Source: Algoriphagus sp. A40
Lineage (GTDB): Bacteria; Bacteroidota; Bacteroidia; Cytophagales; Cyclobacteriaceae
Direction: 5' to 3'
Assembly (NCBI RefSeq): GCF_002002735.1
Contig: NZ_MUNY01000059.1
Location: forward strand, 62,001 to 126,000
DNA length: 64,000 bases
This document shows positions 37,639-47,700 of this stretch, in pieces; positions within the stretch are counted from its first letter, which is position 1; the number at the start of each line of letters is the position of its first letter. The notes under the pieces were generated by a model, which saw only the letters and a program-made list of their open reading frames with translations, did not search any database and was not told the origin of the DNA. Both the position numbers and the translations under genes were made by a program.

Positions 37639-40600
37639 TCAATCATGTTTTGCCTTCCTGAATCTCGATGCGAGCCTGTCAGACAAATAATACATGACCG
37701 GTACGATTACTAACGTAATGACTGTGGCAAAGGTTAACCCAAAAATCACAGTCCAGGCCATTGGTCCCCAAAATGCCGCATTGTCTCCACCAACATAAAA
37801 TTGGGGATCAAAATCACTCAATAGCGTACTGAAATTGATATTCATTCCGATCGCAAGAGGAACCAAACCTAGAACCGTGGTGATCGCTGTCAGCAATACC
37901 GGTCGGAGGCGGGTCTTGCCTGCTTCCACGATACTTCCCAGCAGATCCTCAAGTGTCAGATACTCTCCCGGTTTAATTCCTCTTTCCTCACGCTTTCTGG
38001 CTCTGACCAAATCAGTATAGTCAATCAAAACGATGGCATTGTTTACCACAACTCCTGCCAATGAAATAATCCCGATTCCGGTCATGATCACGACAAAATC
38101 CATATTGAAAATGACCAAACCTAAAAACACTCCGATGGTACTCAACAGCACGGAAGTCATGATGATAAACGGACTGATCACAGAATTAAACTGGGCCACG
38201 ATGATCAGGAAAATCAAGGAAACTGCAATCATCAGGGCATTTACCAAAAAGGCCATGGATTTTGCCTGCTCTTCCTGTTCTCCTGTAAACTTGATGGTTA
38301 TTCCATCCGGCACGGGGTAGTCAGCCATCAATTCTTGAATTTGAGCATTGATCTCAGTTGGATTGTATCCGTCCAACACATTGGAAAACATTGAAATTGC
38401 CTTTTCGAGATCTTTTCTTTTCACCGATCCGTAAGTGGAACCATACTGGATATTTGCCACCGCAGAAATCGGAACTTCACGTTTATCCCCAAACTTATCT
38501 CTAAACCCGATTTTTTTATTGACCAAGGTATTGATGTCGTACCTATAATCTTCCGATAGACGCAATTGGATCGGGAAATCCTCCTCCCCTTCCTTGTATT
38601 TGGAAACCTCAAGTCCAAAAAGAGAAGTCCTCAACTCGGTAGCAATTGAAGAAGTAGACAGTCCGAATCTTCGGGCCTTTTCCCTGTCAATGTCGATGAC
38701 AACCTCGGGATTTCCTGTGGAAAGATCCGTTTTCAGCTCTTCTAAACCGGGAATACTGGTGGACTCTAGATATTCTTTGGTTTCATTCACGAAAGCAATC
38801 AGCTGCTCATAGTCTTCACCTACAAACTCAATATTTACTGCTTTTCCTACAGGTGGCCCGTTGCGTTGTTTATCCACTGTAACCAATACTCCGGGATATT
38901 TTTCCACCAAATCCCGGATCACTTCCATGGCCCCATTGGTGTTGATTCCTTGTCGGTCAATGTAATCCACAAAACCTATGGTGATTTTTGCTTTATGTGG
39001 AGTCCCTTGCTGACTAGGCCCTTCCATTGGATCCCCGGTTCCTTCACCCACTTGGGAAATCACCGACTCCAATATTCCGCCGTAGGGTTCCAATACTTCC
39101 ATCATTTCGTCTTCCATTTTGTCGACAAAAACATTGGTTGCGTTGATATCTGTTCCGATCGGAAACTCCACAAACACATTGATCAGTTGAGGCTGATTGT
39201 CCGGAAAGAAAAGCACTTTAGGGGACCGAATTCCTAGTAATATGATGGAGAAAAACAATAGGCCAAACATTCCCCCGAAATAGTAATAGGGTCTTTTCCC
39301 ATTCAAGACATGAAGTAGGGTGGACTCGTACCCATTTTCCAACTTTACCAAAAAAACTTCCTGAAACCAATTGATGGCGTTTCTCAAAAAGAGAACATTG
39401 AACACAGTAAGAATCGAAGAAACCAAAGAAAGAGAACCCATGGAAGTCCATCCCACCATGTAGAATATTGTAGCCAAAACCAGGAAAATCCCGGCGACAA
39501 TAAAAGATCGCTGTTTGGGTCTGTTTTTGTCCGAAGGATCGATTTTCATATACATGGCAGTCATCACAGGATTGATCACCAAGGCAACCAAAAGTGACGC
39601 GGAAAGCACAATGATCAGCGTGATGGGAAGGTATTTCATAAATTCCCCAACCAAATCATCCCAAAATGCCAAGGGCAGAAATGCCGCTAAGGTGGTTAAG
39701 GTAGAAGTAATGATAGGCCAGGCCACTTCCCCCACACCTTCTTTTGCTGCCTGAATGCTGGATTTTCCTTCCTGCATCATTCGGTAGATATTCTCCACGA
39801 CCACAATCCCGTTGTCCACCAACATACCCAAAGCAAGGATAAGTGAGAAAAGAACCATGAGGTTTAGCGTAATCCCGAAAGCATTCAGGATCAGAAATGA
39901 AATAAACATGGAAAGCGGTATCGCCGAACCCACAAACAATGCATTCCTGAAACCCATGAAAAACATCAATACCAAAACCACCAGGATAATCCCGAAAATG
40001 ATGGAGTTTTCCAAGTCGCTTACCTGAGTTCTGGTCTGCTTGCTTTGATCATTGGTTATAGTAATTTCCAAATCCTGAGGGAACCGGTTTGCTTTGGTCG
40101 TCTCAATGATGGTTTTGATTTTGTCAGCAGCATCCAAGAGGTTTTCACCGCTTCTTTTGGTCACGTTGATAGTGACTACAGGCAGGTTTTTGCTACGGGC
40201 GTAGGAAGTCCGGTCTTTGAAGGTATCCTTGATTTCGGCTACATCTCTTAGATAGACGATCTTTTGCTGGTCCGTCTTCACAATGATGTCGAGCAATTCG
40301 GCTGGACTGGTAAACTCGCCATCCACCCGAAGCGTCCGTTCGAAATCACCGCTTTTAATACTTCCCCCGGAAATAGTCAGGTTTTCTGCACGGATCGCTT
40401 CGGAGATATCCCCAAAATTGACACCGACGGATTCCATTTTATAAGGATCAGCATTGATCTGGATTTCCCGCTCTACAGTTCCTGCAAGGTCAGCATTGGA
40501 AATCTCCGGAAGCTTTTCGATCACATCTTCAAGATATTCTCCAAACTTCTTCAACTCCTGCTCAGAATACGGGCCGGAAATGTTCACATTCATGATCGGG

Positions 40601-41046
40601 AAGTCCGAAGTATTGACTTCCAGTACATTAGGCTCTTGATCCAAGTCAGAAGGAAGTTCACTCTTCGACTTATCCACAGCATCTTTCACATCCTGAATCG
40701 CCTTGGAAATTTCGATCCCGGGAGTAAATTCAATTACGATGGAGGAGAAATCCTGGACTGAAGTAGACCTGATATCCTTCACATTGTTGAGTGATTTCAG
40801 TTCTTTCTCGATCGGACGGGTGATCAGGTTTTCCATATCCACCGGCGAGTTGCCGGGATAAGGAGTACCGATGTATACAGTCGGAATTACAATCTCAGGA
40901 AAACTTTCCTTGGGCATGGTCCGATAGGCTCCAAGTCCAAGTACCGTAATGATCAGAGTCAAAATAACCACGGAAGTAGAATTGTCCACGCTAAAGCTGG
41001 ACAGCCCAAATTCCCGGATAATAGAAGATTTAGGAGTATCTGACAT
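37639..41046 (-). CDS. RND-family efflux permease
   Basis: A 1135-residue AcrB/MexB-like proton-driven pump with two sets of six membrane helices separated by large periplasmic loops. Recognisable stretches are YRTMPKESFPEIVIPTVYI, RPIEKELKSLNNVKDI, LVDNGIVVVENIYRMMQEGK in TM4 and AGVVVNNAIVLIDYTDLVRA in TM10. It is about 100 residues longer than E. coli AcrB; extra sequence includes a hydrophobic region at about 500-590 between the halves. With the adaptor and TolC channel encoded upstream it should form a tripartite exporter; the substrate is unknown, with drugs, bile-like detergents or siderophores all possible. Confidence 0.95.
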   Translation of the reverse strand: MSDTPKSSIIREFGLSSFSVDNSTSVVILTLIITVLGLGAYRTMPKESFPEIVIPTVYIGTPYPGNSPVDMENLITRPIEKELKSLNNVKDIRSTSVQDFSSIVIEFTPGIEISKAIQDVKDAVDKSKSELPSDLDQEPNVLEVNTSDFPIMNVNISGPYSEQELKKFGEYLEDVIEKLPEISNADLAGTVEREIQINADPYKMESVGVNFGDISEAIRAENLTISGGSIKSGDFERTLRVDGEFTSPAELLDIIVKTDQQKIVYLRDVAEIKDTFKDRTSYARSKNLPVVTINVTKRSGENLLDAADKIKTIIETTKANRFPQDLEITITNDQSKQTRTQVSDLENSIIFGIILVVLVLMFFMGFRNALFVGSAIPLSMFISFLILNAFGITLNLMVLFSLILALGMLVDNGIVVVENIYRMMQEGKSSIQAAKEGVGEVAWPIITSTLTTLAAFLPLAFWDDLVGEFMKYLPITLIIVLSASLLVALVINPVMTAMYMKIDPSDKNRPKQRSFIVAGIFLVLATIFYMVGWTSMGSLSLVSSILTVFNVLFLRNAINWFQEVFLVKLENGYESTLLHVLNGKRPYYYFGGMFGLLFFSIILLGIRSPKVLFFPDNQPQLINVFVEFPIGTDINATNVFVDKMEDEMMEVLEPYGGILESVISQVGEGTGDPMEGPSQQGTPHKAKITIGFVDYIDRQGINTNGAMEVIRDLVEKYPGVLVTVDKQRNGPPVGKAVNIEFVGEDYEQLIAFVNETKEYLESTSIPGLEELKTDLSTGNPEVVIDIDREKARRFGLSTSSIATELRTSLFGLEVSKYKEGEEDFPIQLRLSEDYRYDINTLVNKKIGFRDKFGDKREVPISAVANIQYGSTYGSVKRKDLEKAISMFSNVLDGYNPTEINAQIQELMADYPVPDGITIKFTGEQEEQAKSMAFLVNALMIAVSLIFLIIVAQFNSVISPFIIMTSVLLSTIGVFLGLVIFNMDFVVIMTGIGIISLAGVVVNNAIVLIDYTDLVRARKREERGIKPGEYLTLEDLLGSIVEAGKTRLRPVLLTAITTVLGLVPLAIGMNINFSTLLSDFDPQFYVGGDNAAFWGPMAWTVIFGLTFATVITLVIVPVMYYLSDRLASRFRKAKHD

Positions 41047-41049
41047 GGC

Positions 41050-42183
41050 TTAGAGCTGTGCGATATTTACACTGAAATTATCCCCAACTTCCCGGAAGCC
41101 TTTGTCCACGATTGTTTCGGTACCGATCAATCCTTCCTTGATTTCGGTTTCGTCGCCACTGGTCAATCCCCGCTTCACGTATTTTTTCTTGGCAGTTCCA
41201 TTTTCAACAATGAACAGGTAGTCGCCTTGGTTGTCAGCCAAGATCAAATGTGCCGGTACAATGACACTTTCCTTGCTTTCGTAATCCTTGATCTTCAGGA
41301 TCGAAATCATGTTAGGTTTCAATTCAAAAAGATTCGGAAGGGAAACTTCCACCTTAAAGGTTCTGTTGTTTGGATTGATCACCCCACCTACTGAGGACAC
41401 TTTGGTTTTCATCGTCTTATTAATAGATGGAAATTCCACTCCAACTGAATCGCCTTTTCTCAATATTCCCACAAAACTTTCCGAAACGTCAGCCTGAATA
41501 AAGAGATCGCTTTCTCCCACAAACTGAAACATCGGAACTCCCGGCTGAACCAACTCACCGATTCTCACATCAACGCTTTCCACAGTTCCATTAAAAGGTG
41601 CTTTTACCAAAGCCTTGTCCATTTGGGTTTTCATGGCAGCCAGACTTTTTTCCAGTCCTTCTTTTCTGTTTTTGGCTTCCAGATATTGGATTTCGGTTCC
41701 TATCTTTTGGTTCCAGAGTCTTTCCTGTTTTTGGAAAATTGTAGTAGCCAATTCCAAAGAACTCTCCATCTCCTCAATGTTTCGCTGAATCGATTCTGCG
41801 TCGATTCTGGCCAAAATCTGACCTTTGGTTACCCTCATCCCTTCGACGGCAGGAACTTCCAGGATTCGACCTGCAGTCTCTGCACTGATGCTTACATTTT
41901 TCTTGGAAAGCACAGATCCGGTCACCTCCACAAAGTGTGAAAACTCACCCTTCCTGGCTGCAGCAGTTGTAATCAGGATAGATTTTTTATTTGATTTTGC
42001 AAACTCCGGGTCAAGTTTTGAAATCTCAGTTTCAAGTGATTTAATCTCGGAATTGAGTGTGCTGACCTGATCTTTCATCTCCGAAAGTTTGGTTTTCATG
42101 GCGTCAACGCCTTCTTCCTGGGCACAAGAAATCGTCAGTGCAGCCAGGAACACGAATGGTAAAAACTTAATGATAGGTTTCAT
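41050..42183 (-). CDS. HlyD/AcrA-family periplasmic adaptor lipoprotein
   Basis: A 377-residue membrane fusion protein. The lipobox TISC gives lipidated C20, anchoring it to a membrane. A first coiled coil (about 28-60, MKTKLSEMKDQVSTLNSEIK) precedes the usual fold and is an unusual extension. The core has a lipoyl-like half (VTGSVLSKKNVSISAETAGR, VKAPFNGTVESVDVRIGELV), a helical hairpin between the halves, and beta-barrel and proximal domains. It should link the RND pump to TolC. It ends 3 bp before the pump gene. Confidence 0.93.
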   Translation of the reverse strand: MKPIIKFLPFVFLAALTISCAQEEGVDAMKTKLSEMKDQVSTLNSEIKSLETEISKLDPEFAKSNKKSILITTAAARKGEFSHFVEVTGSVLSKKNVSISAETAGRILEVPAVEGMRVTKGQILARIDAESIQRNIEEMESSLELATTIFQKQERLWNQKIGTEIQYLEAKNRKEGLEKSLAAMKTQMDKALVKAPFNGTVESVDVRIGELVQPGVPMFQFVGESDLFIQADVSESFVGILRKGDSVGVEFPSINKTMKTKVSSVGGVINPNNRTFKVEVSLPNLFELKPNMISILKIKDYESKESVIVPAHLILADNQGDYLFIVENGTAKKKYVKRGLTSGDETEIKEGLIGTETIVDKGFREVGDNFSVNIAQL

Positions 42184-42223
42184 ATGGAGAAGATATTTTT
42201 TTAGATGGAAAAGAAGAGTTGGT

Positions 42224-43582
42224 TTAGTTGTTCAAATCAGCCTTCAACAGGCCAAGTGCTTTCTCAAGATTTACTTTGGAAATCAAACCATCGTACAGCG
42301 CTGCCAGATAATTTATTTCAGCTTCGATCAGTGCGCCATCTGCATCCACTACTTCCAGGTTGGAACCGACACCTTCCTGGTATTTGATCCTTGCAATTTC
42401 AAACACTTCCTGTGCGAGCGCCAAGTTTTCACGCTGGACATCGAGGATATTGAGGTCATTTTTTAGGGAAGTTTTTGCTGTGAAAATTTCGTTCTTGAAA
42501 CTGTCATTCAGAAAAAACCGCTGATTTTCGAGCTGACTGATGGTATACCGGTTTTTTTGGATTCGGGCACTTTTGCTAAGCCCGTCAAAGATTGGAATGT
42601 TCATAACGACCCCGACCAGGGAACTTCCAAACCAGTTTTGGCTGTCGTATACCGTGTTAAGTTCGTTCCCTGCACCGCTCCTCCTCATATTTCCGAGAAA
42701 GTCAATCGTAGGCATGTACTGGGAAGTGTTGTACTTGAGATCGTACTGTTGCAGTTCGATTTGGGTATTCAATTGGTCAAGTTCGATTCTGCTTTCTCCT
42801 TCATCCGCCAAAAGCTGATTAAGGTCTTCCCGGGGATTTAGCTCCTGAAGAGTTTCGGTGATCAGAATGTCAAAGGTGAGCGGCATGCCCATTTGGATTT
42901 TGAGCAATTCCTTGCTGATTTCCCATGCGGTTCGGCTGCGTTCCACTTGTGTATAGGTGTTGTTTCGCTGGACCTGAATTCGGGAAACGTCGATTTTTTC
43001 GGCAAATCCAGCCTCGTTTAAGGCCTTGGTTTCCTTGAGCAAGGTATCAATCCTTGACAAATTGGATTCGGCCAGTCGTATTCTTTCCTGATTGACCAAG
43101 ACACCGAAGTAGGCTTTTTTGACATTTTCGATCACGTCATTTTCTGCCTTCACCAGATCAAAATCAGTAAGTTGAGTCAAGGTTTTTGCAGCTCTTAAAC
43201 CGATGAAAAATGAACCGTCAAAAATCATCTGGGTCACATTCACCCCAAGTCCCGAAGAATAGCTTACTCCAAATCTTGCAGGAATTACATCACTGGGATT
43301 ACTTGGATCACCAAATGGCGGCTGGTTGGGGAGAAATATAACCGGAATTTTGGGATTGAAATCCAGGTTAAAATTACCGTTGATCTGAGGAAGTCCGAGA
43401 GCAGTTGTTTCTTTCACCGTGGCCTTAGAAACCAGGGTTTCCAATCTGGCATTTTTGGTCACATAGTTGTTTTCAATCGCATACAAGATGGACTCGTTCA
43501 AGGTCAGTTGAGCGACTTCCTGAGCCTGTATAGCTGAAAATGACAGTAAAAATACCAAAAGCGTAAAAAGGTGCTTTTTCAT
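42224..43582 (-). CDS. TolC-family outer-membrane efflux channel
   Basis: About 452 residues from ATG 43582 with signal peptide MKKHLFTLLVFLLSFSAIQA; an upstream in-frame TTG at 43600 overlaps the tetR stop and would disrupt the signal. Two similar halves with long helices are typical: LTNESILYAIENNYVTKNAR-like text at the start of the mature protein (here LTLNESILYAIENNYVTK), and LAQEVFEIARIKYQEGVGSN in the second half. It forms the outer-membrane exit duct for the RND pump encoded downstream. Confidence 0.93.
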   Translation of the reverse strand: MKKHLFTLLVFLLSFSAIQAQEVAQLTLNESILYAIENNYVTKNARLETLVSKATVKETTALGLPQINGNFNLDFNPKIPVIFLPNQPPFGDPSNPSDVIPARFGVSYSSGLGVNVTQMIFDGSFFIGLRAAKTLTQLTDFDLVKAENDVIENVKKAYFGVLVNQERIRLAESNLSRIDTLLKETKALNEAGFAEKIDVSRIQVQRNNTYTQVERSRTAWEISKELLKIQMGMPLTFDILITETLQELNPREDLNQLLADEGESRIELDQLNTQIELQQYDLKYNTSQYMPTIDFLGNMRRSGAGNELNTVYDSQNWFGSSLVGVVMNIPIFDGLSKSARIQKNRYTISQLENQRFFLNDSFKNEIFTAKTSLKNDLNILDVQRENLALAQEVFEIARIKYQEGVGSNLEVVDADGALIEAEINYLAALYDGLISKVNLEKALGLLKADLNN

Positions 43583-43596
43583 AGGTGGGTTAGTTT

Positions 43597-44202
43597 TCAA
43601 TCTTCTATAGCTTGATGTGCAGCAAAGGCCATCCGGCCCTTCTCCGTAAATATTCCATGTAAAAAATGATCCAACAGGACCATTTGCTCCTCAACCAGGT
43701 TGAAATCCTTTCGGGTAAAATTATCCGGATCAAATCCAGAAGTAATCTGGTTAATTCTGACTTTGGCCAAAATCTGGGAATCTATTTCCGGTCTGAAATA
43801 TCCGAGTTTCTTTCCTTTTTCGATCACGTTGACCAGGTCCTCCATGATTACATTGGCTTTGAAGTCCTCAAACATCCTCCAGGCTTCCGGAAAATACTTT
43901 TGGACTTCCATGATCACCATAGGATTCATGTTTTGAAGCCTCTCACGAACCATCTTGGAGGTTTTCACCAAATGCTCGATCACTCCATCCTCCGTTTCCA
44001 GAATGAAACTCAGCTTCTTTCGGTCTTCTTCCAGAAGCACTTCAAAAGCCTCTTTTACCAGGTCCTTTTTGTCAGAAAACTCCAGATAGATAGTTTTCTT
44101 TGAAATCCCTCCCAGCCTGGCAATATCCTCCATGGTCACTGCTCTGACCCCATACCGGGAAAACTGCTCTGTCGCGATTTCTAATATTCTAGTCCTTGTC
44201 AC
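43597..44202 (-). CDS. TetR-family regulator of the efflux operon
   Basis: A 201-residue regulator starting at GTG 44202 behind a purine-rich GGAGATAG. The helix-turn-helix is ILEIATEQFSRYGVRAVTME, then IARLGGISKKTIYLEFSDKK. The C-terminal ligand domain is helical. It is the first gene of the tetR-tolC-hlyD-RND operon and probably represses it, releasing when a pump substrate binds; this is the usual logic for such operons and is inferred. An inverted repeat at 44236-44263 is a candidate operator. Confidence 0.92.
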   Translation of the reverse strand: MTRTRILEIATEQFSRYGVRAVTMEDIARLGGISKKTIYLEFSDKKDLVKEAFEVLLEEDRKKLSFILETEDGVIEHLVKTSKMVRERLQNMNPMVIMEVQKYFPEAWRMFEDFKANVIMEDLVNVIEKGKKLGYFRPEIDSQILAKVRINQITSGFDPDNFTRKDFNLVEEQMVLLDHFLHGIFTEKGRMAFAAHQAIED

Positions 44203-44235
44203 CTATCTCCTATTTGAACAGGGAGGCAAAACTAT

Positions 44236-44263
44236 GGAAACTCTCATATTGTTCAAAGTTTCC
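44236..44263 (-). promoter_or_regulatory. Candidate operator of the efflux TetR
   Basis: GGAAACT (44236-44242) and AGTTTCC (44257-44263) form a perfect 7-bp inverted repeat with a 14-bp spacer, 34 bp upstream of the tetR start codon. Size and place suit a TetR-dimer site. Confidence 0.45.
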
Positions 44264-44640
44264 TGGGTTTTTTGAAAAATATTATTTCTCGAAACTGACA
44301 TCATTCTGTACATTATCGAACAAAAATTTAAAATGACCAGATTAAACAGAATTAAATTCGCAAAATGGAAATCGGATTTACTTTTCATTTTTCAACAAAA
44401 ACGGGATATAGGTTGGTATTACAGCCAAAATAGTTTGGGAAAAAAGGTGATGGATTGGATTATTTTCCTCCAACTCTTATCCAGAAAATTGAAAACCACA
44501 CGCTCTTATTTCCAATTGTTCAGCCTCTAAATTGTTGCTTTTTTAAAATTCTTAACCCCACCTGAGACAAATCGTCTGCTACCCTTCTTTGACCCAAAAG
44601 CAAAAAATCTGGCAAAACTGAGACTGACTCTGCGATTGAG

Positions 44641-44695
44641 GACTGGGACTGATCACTGATCACTGAAAACTACTGCCTACTGATCTCTGCCCACT
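44641..44695. repeat. ACTGATC-type heptamer-periodic stretch upstream of purL
   Basis: ACT recurs at 44648, 44655, 44662 and 44669, i.e. every 7 bp, including two exact tandem ACTGATC units; a shifted continuation runs on past 44680 with decay. Confidence 0.55.
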
Positions 44696-44705
44696 CAAAA
44701 GTGTT

Positions 44706-44762
44706 TTTTCCAATCTTTCAATCCCCTGACTTTCCAATCTCCCCCTCAATTCCTTACCTTTG
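44706..44762 (+). promoter_or_regulatory. purL promoter region with CCAAT-rich block
   Basis: TACCTTTG (44755-44762) matches the Bacteroidota -7 element 20 bases before the purL ATG. Immediately upstream lies a CCAAT-rich stretch (44706-44753) that aligns with 18073-18120 before ligA. Confidence 0.55.
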
Positions 44763-44782
44763 CGGCTTACCAGCCCAAGGAC

Positions 44783-47700
44783 ATGATTTTCTTCTTTGAA
44801 TCACCTCAGAAACTCATCTACGGAGTTCAAGTTCCTCAACCACTCAGCACTGAAGACATCGAAAAACTCACCTGGCTTTTTGGCGAAGCCAAGCTAATCC
44901 AGGGAGAAAAAGTAACCGGAAGATACTCCGGTCCGCGCAAAGAAATGATCACTCCCTGGTCCACCAATGCCGTCGAAATCACGGTAAACATGGGAATCAG
45001 TGGAATCAAGCGCATTGAGGAGTTTTTCCCGATGAACGAAGGCGATCAGATTGATCCGATGCTTCAGAAAGCTTACGAGGATCTGGATCAGGAAATCTAC
45101 GACATTCACCTCCAACCCGAACCGATCAAAGCGGTCACCGATATCGCTGCCTATAACAAGTCTGAAGGACTTGCCCTCAGCCAGGAAGAGGTCGATTACC
45201 TCAACAATGTTTCCGTTCAATTGGGCCGACCTCTGACAGATTCCGAGGTGTTTGGCTTCTCTCAGGTCAACTCCGAGCATTGCCGTCACAAAATTTTCAA
45301 CGGTACTTTTATAATAGATGGGGAGGAAAAACCGCTGACCCTTTTCCAGCTGATCAAAGAAACTTCCAAAAAGCATCCCAACCGGATTGCTTCGGCTTAC
45401 AAGGACAACGTGGCCTTTGTAACCGGACCAAAAGCACAGCAGTTCGCTCCGAAAACACAGCATGTGGCGGACTTCTTTGAGCAAAGAGAGATCGACACTG
45501 TCATTTCTCTCAAAGCAGAAACCCACAATTTCCCAACCACTGTCGAGCCATTCAACGGAGCGGCAACAGGAGCTGGCGGAGAAATCCGCGATCGTTTGGC
45601 GGGTGGAACTGCCTCAATTCCTTTGGCTGGAACTGCGGTTTACATGACTTCTTATTCCCGATCTGAGAAAGGAAGAAGCTGGGAAAAGAACCTTGCCGAG
45701 CGTCCTTGGCTGTACCAAACCCCAATGGACATCCTGATCAAAGCTTCCAACGGAGCTTCTGATTTTGGTAACAAATTCGGACAACCCTTGATCGCCGGAT
45801 CGGTTTTGACTTTCGAACACGAAGAAGGCGACAAACAATACGGTTTCGACAAAGTCATCATGCTGGCGGGTGGAGTAGGCTTCACCAATGCCAAATACAC
45901 CAAAAAAGGCGAGCCAAAAGCAGGCGACCAGATCGTGATCATGGGCGGTGACAACTACCGAATCGGTATGGGCGGTTCTGCGGTTTCCTCACTTAATACT
46001 GGGGAACTTTCAAACGCCATCGAACTCAATGCAATCCAGCGCTCCAATCCGGAGATGCAAAAGCGTGTGTCCAACGTAATCCGTGCCATGGCGGAAAGCG
46101 AAAACAATCCGATCATATCTATTCATGACCATGGTGCTGGAGGCCACTTGAACTGTCTTTCTGAATTGGTAGAAAGTACAGGAGGAACGATCCACATCGA
46201 CCAATTACCGGTGGGAGATCCTACCCTTTCCGCCAAGGAAATTATCGGAAACGAATCCCAGGAAAGAATGGGATTGGTCGTGGGCAAAAAAGATGTCAAT
46301 ATCCTGAAGCAGCTTTCCGACCGGGAGCGCGCACCGTTTTATGTGGTGGGCGAAACAACCGGAGACATGCACTTCAAGTTTGAAAACCAGAAGACCGGTG
46401 AAAAACCTGTGGATTGGGACTTGGCCTACATGTTCGGTTCCTCTCCAAAAACGATTCTAGAGGACAACTCAGGAAACGCTTCTTTTGCCGAAGGCAAATA
46501 CAATCCGGAGCAGATCAAATCGTACATCACCGAAGTGCTTCAACTGGAAGCAGTTGCATGTAAGGATTGGTTGACCAATAAAGTGGATCGATCCGTAACC
46601 GGTCGGGTAGCTACGCAGCAGACTGTCGGAGAAATCCAAGTTCCGCTCAACGACCTTGGCGTGATGGCTTTGGATTTTACCGGAAACAAGGGCATCGCCA
46701 CTTCCATCGGGCATGCTCCAGTGGCCGCTTTGGCAGATCCTGAGGCAGGCAGCCGACTGGCAATTGCAGAGGCTTTGACCAATTTGGTTTTTGCTCCGAT
46801 TGCAGATGGATTGAGCGGAATATCTCTCTCTGCCAACTGGATGTGGCCGGCAAAAAACAAAGGCGAAAACGACCGATTGTACCGCGCAGTGAAGGCCGTT
46901 TCTGACTTCGCAATCGAGCTGGGAGTGAATATTCCTACTGGAAAAGATTCGCTCTCCATGACTCAAAAGTACAAGGACGGGAAAGTGGTTTATTCCCCAG
47001 GAACGGTGATCATTTCTACTGTCGGAGAATGCTCTGATGTGAAAAAGACCGTAAAAGCTGCGCTACTTCCAAAAGCAGGAAGCAAAGTCCTATACATCGA
47101 TTTCTCCAAAGACTCAGCAAAACTCGCCGGTTCTTCCTTTTATCAGATTTTGAACAAGATCGGTACTGATACACCTACCGTTACTGATTCGGCCTATTTC
47201 GCAAAAGCATTTGGAGCTGTGCAGACCTTGATCGAAAAAGGATTGGTGCTCTCAGGTCACGATATATCATCTGGTGGAACTATCACCGCCTTGCTTGAAA
47301 TGTGCTTTCCTTCTCAGAAGGTCGGCTTGAAAGTGAAAGAATCCAGATTGGGAGAAAGCGATCTGGTAAAAGCACTTTTTGCTGAAAATCCGGGAATCTT
47401 GATTCAGGTTTCCGATGAAAATGCCGTCGAAAACTTCCTGTCTGAAAATGACATTGACTTTGTCGAGCTGGCTGAAGTTACTTTGGATGGAACTGTGAAT
47501 CTGGAAAGCCTGAGCCTGAATCTAGCCGAAATGCGTGACGTTTGGTTCCGCTCTTCCTACCTTCTCGATAGAAAACAAAGTGGAGAAAAACTGGCCAAGG
47601 ACCGCTTTGACAATTATAAAAACCAAGCCCTTTCCTATGAATTTGCTCCGGCTTGGACCGGCAGCTTCAGCAAGCTGGGTCTTGATCCTTTCAGAAAAAC

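Larger units (their letters stand above)
44203..44782. other. Divergent intergenic region between efflux tetR and purL
   Basis: About 580 bases. It holds the candidate TetR operator near 44236, a 65-codon frame (44333-44530) without protein-like character, a heptamer-periodic stretch (44641-44695), the CCAAT-rich block (44706-44753) and the purL -7 element. Confidence 0.6.

Noticed and set aside
44333..44530. A 65-codon frame between tetR and purL
   Set aside because: Low-complexity, AT-driven composition, no promoter or conserved pattern; not supported as a gene.
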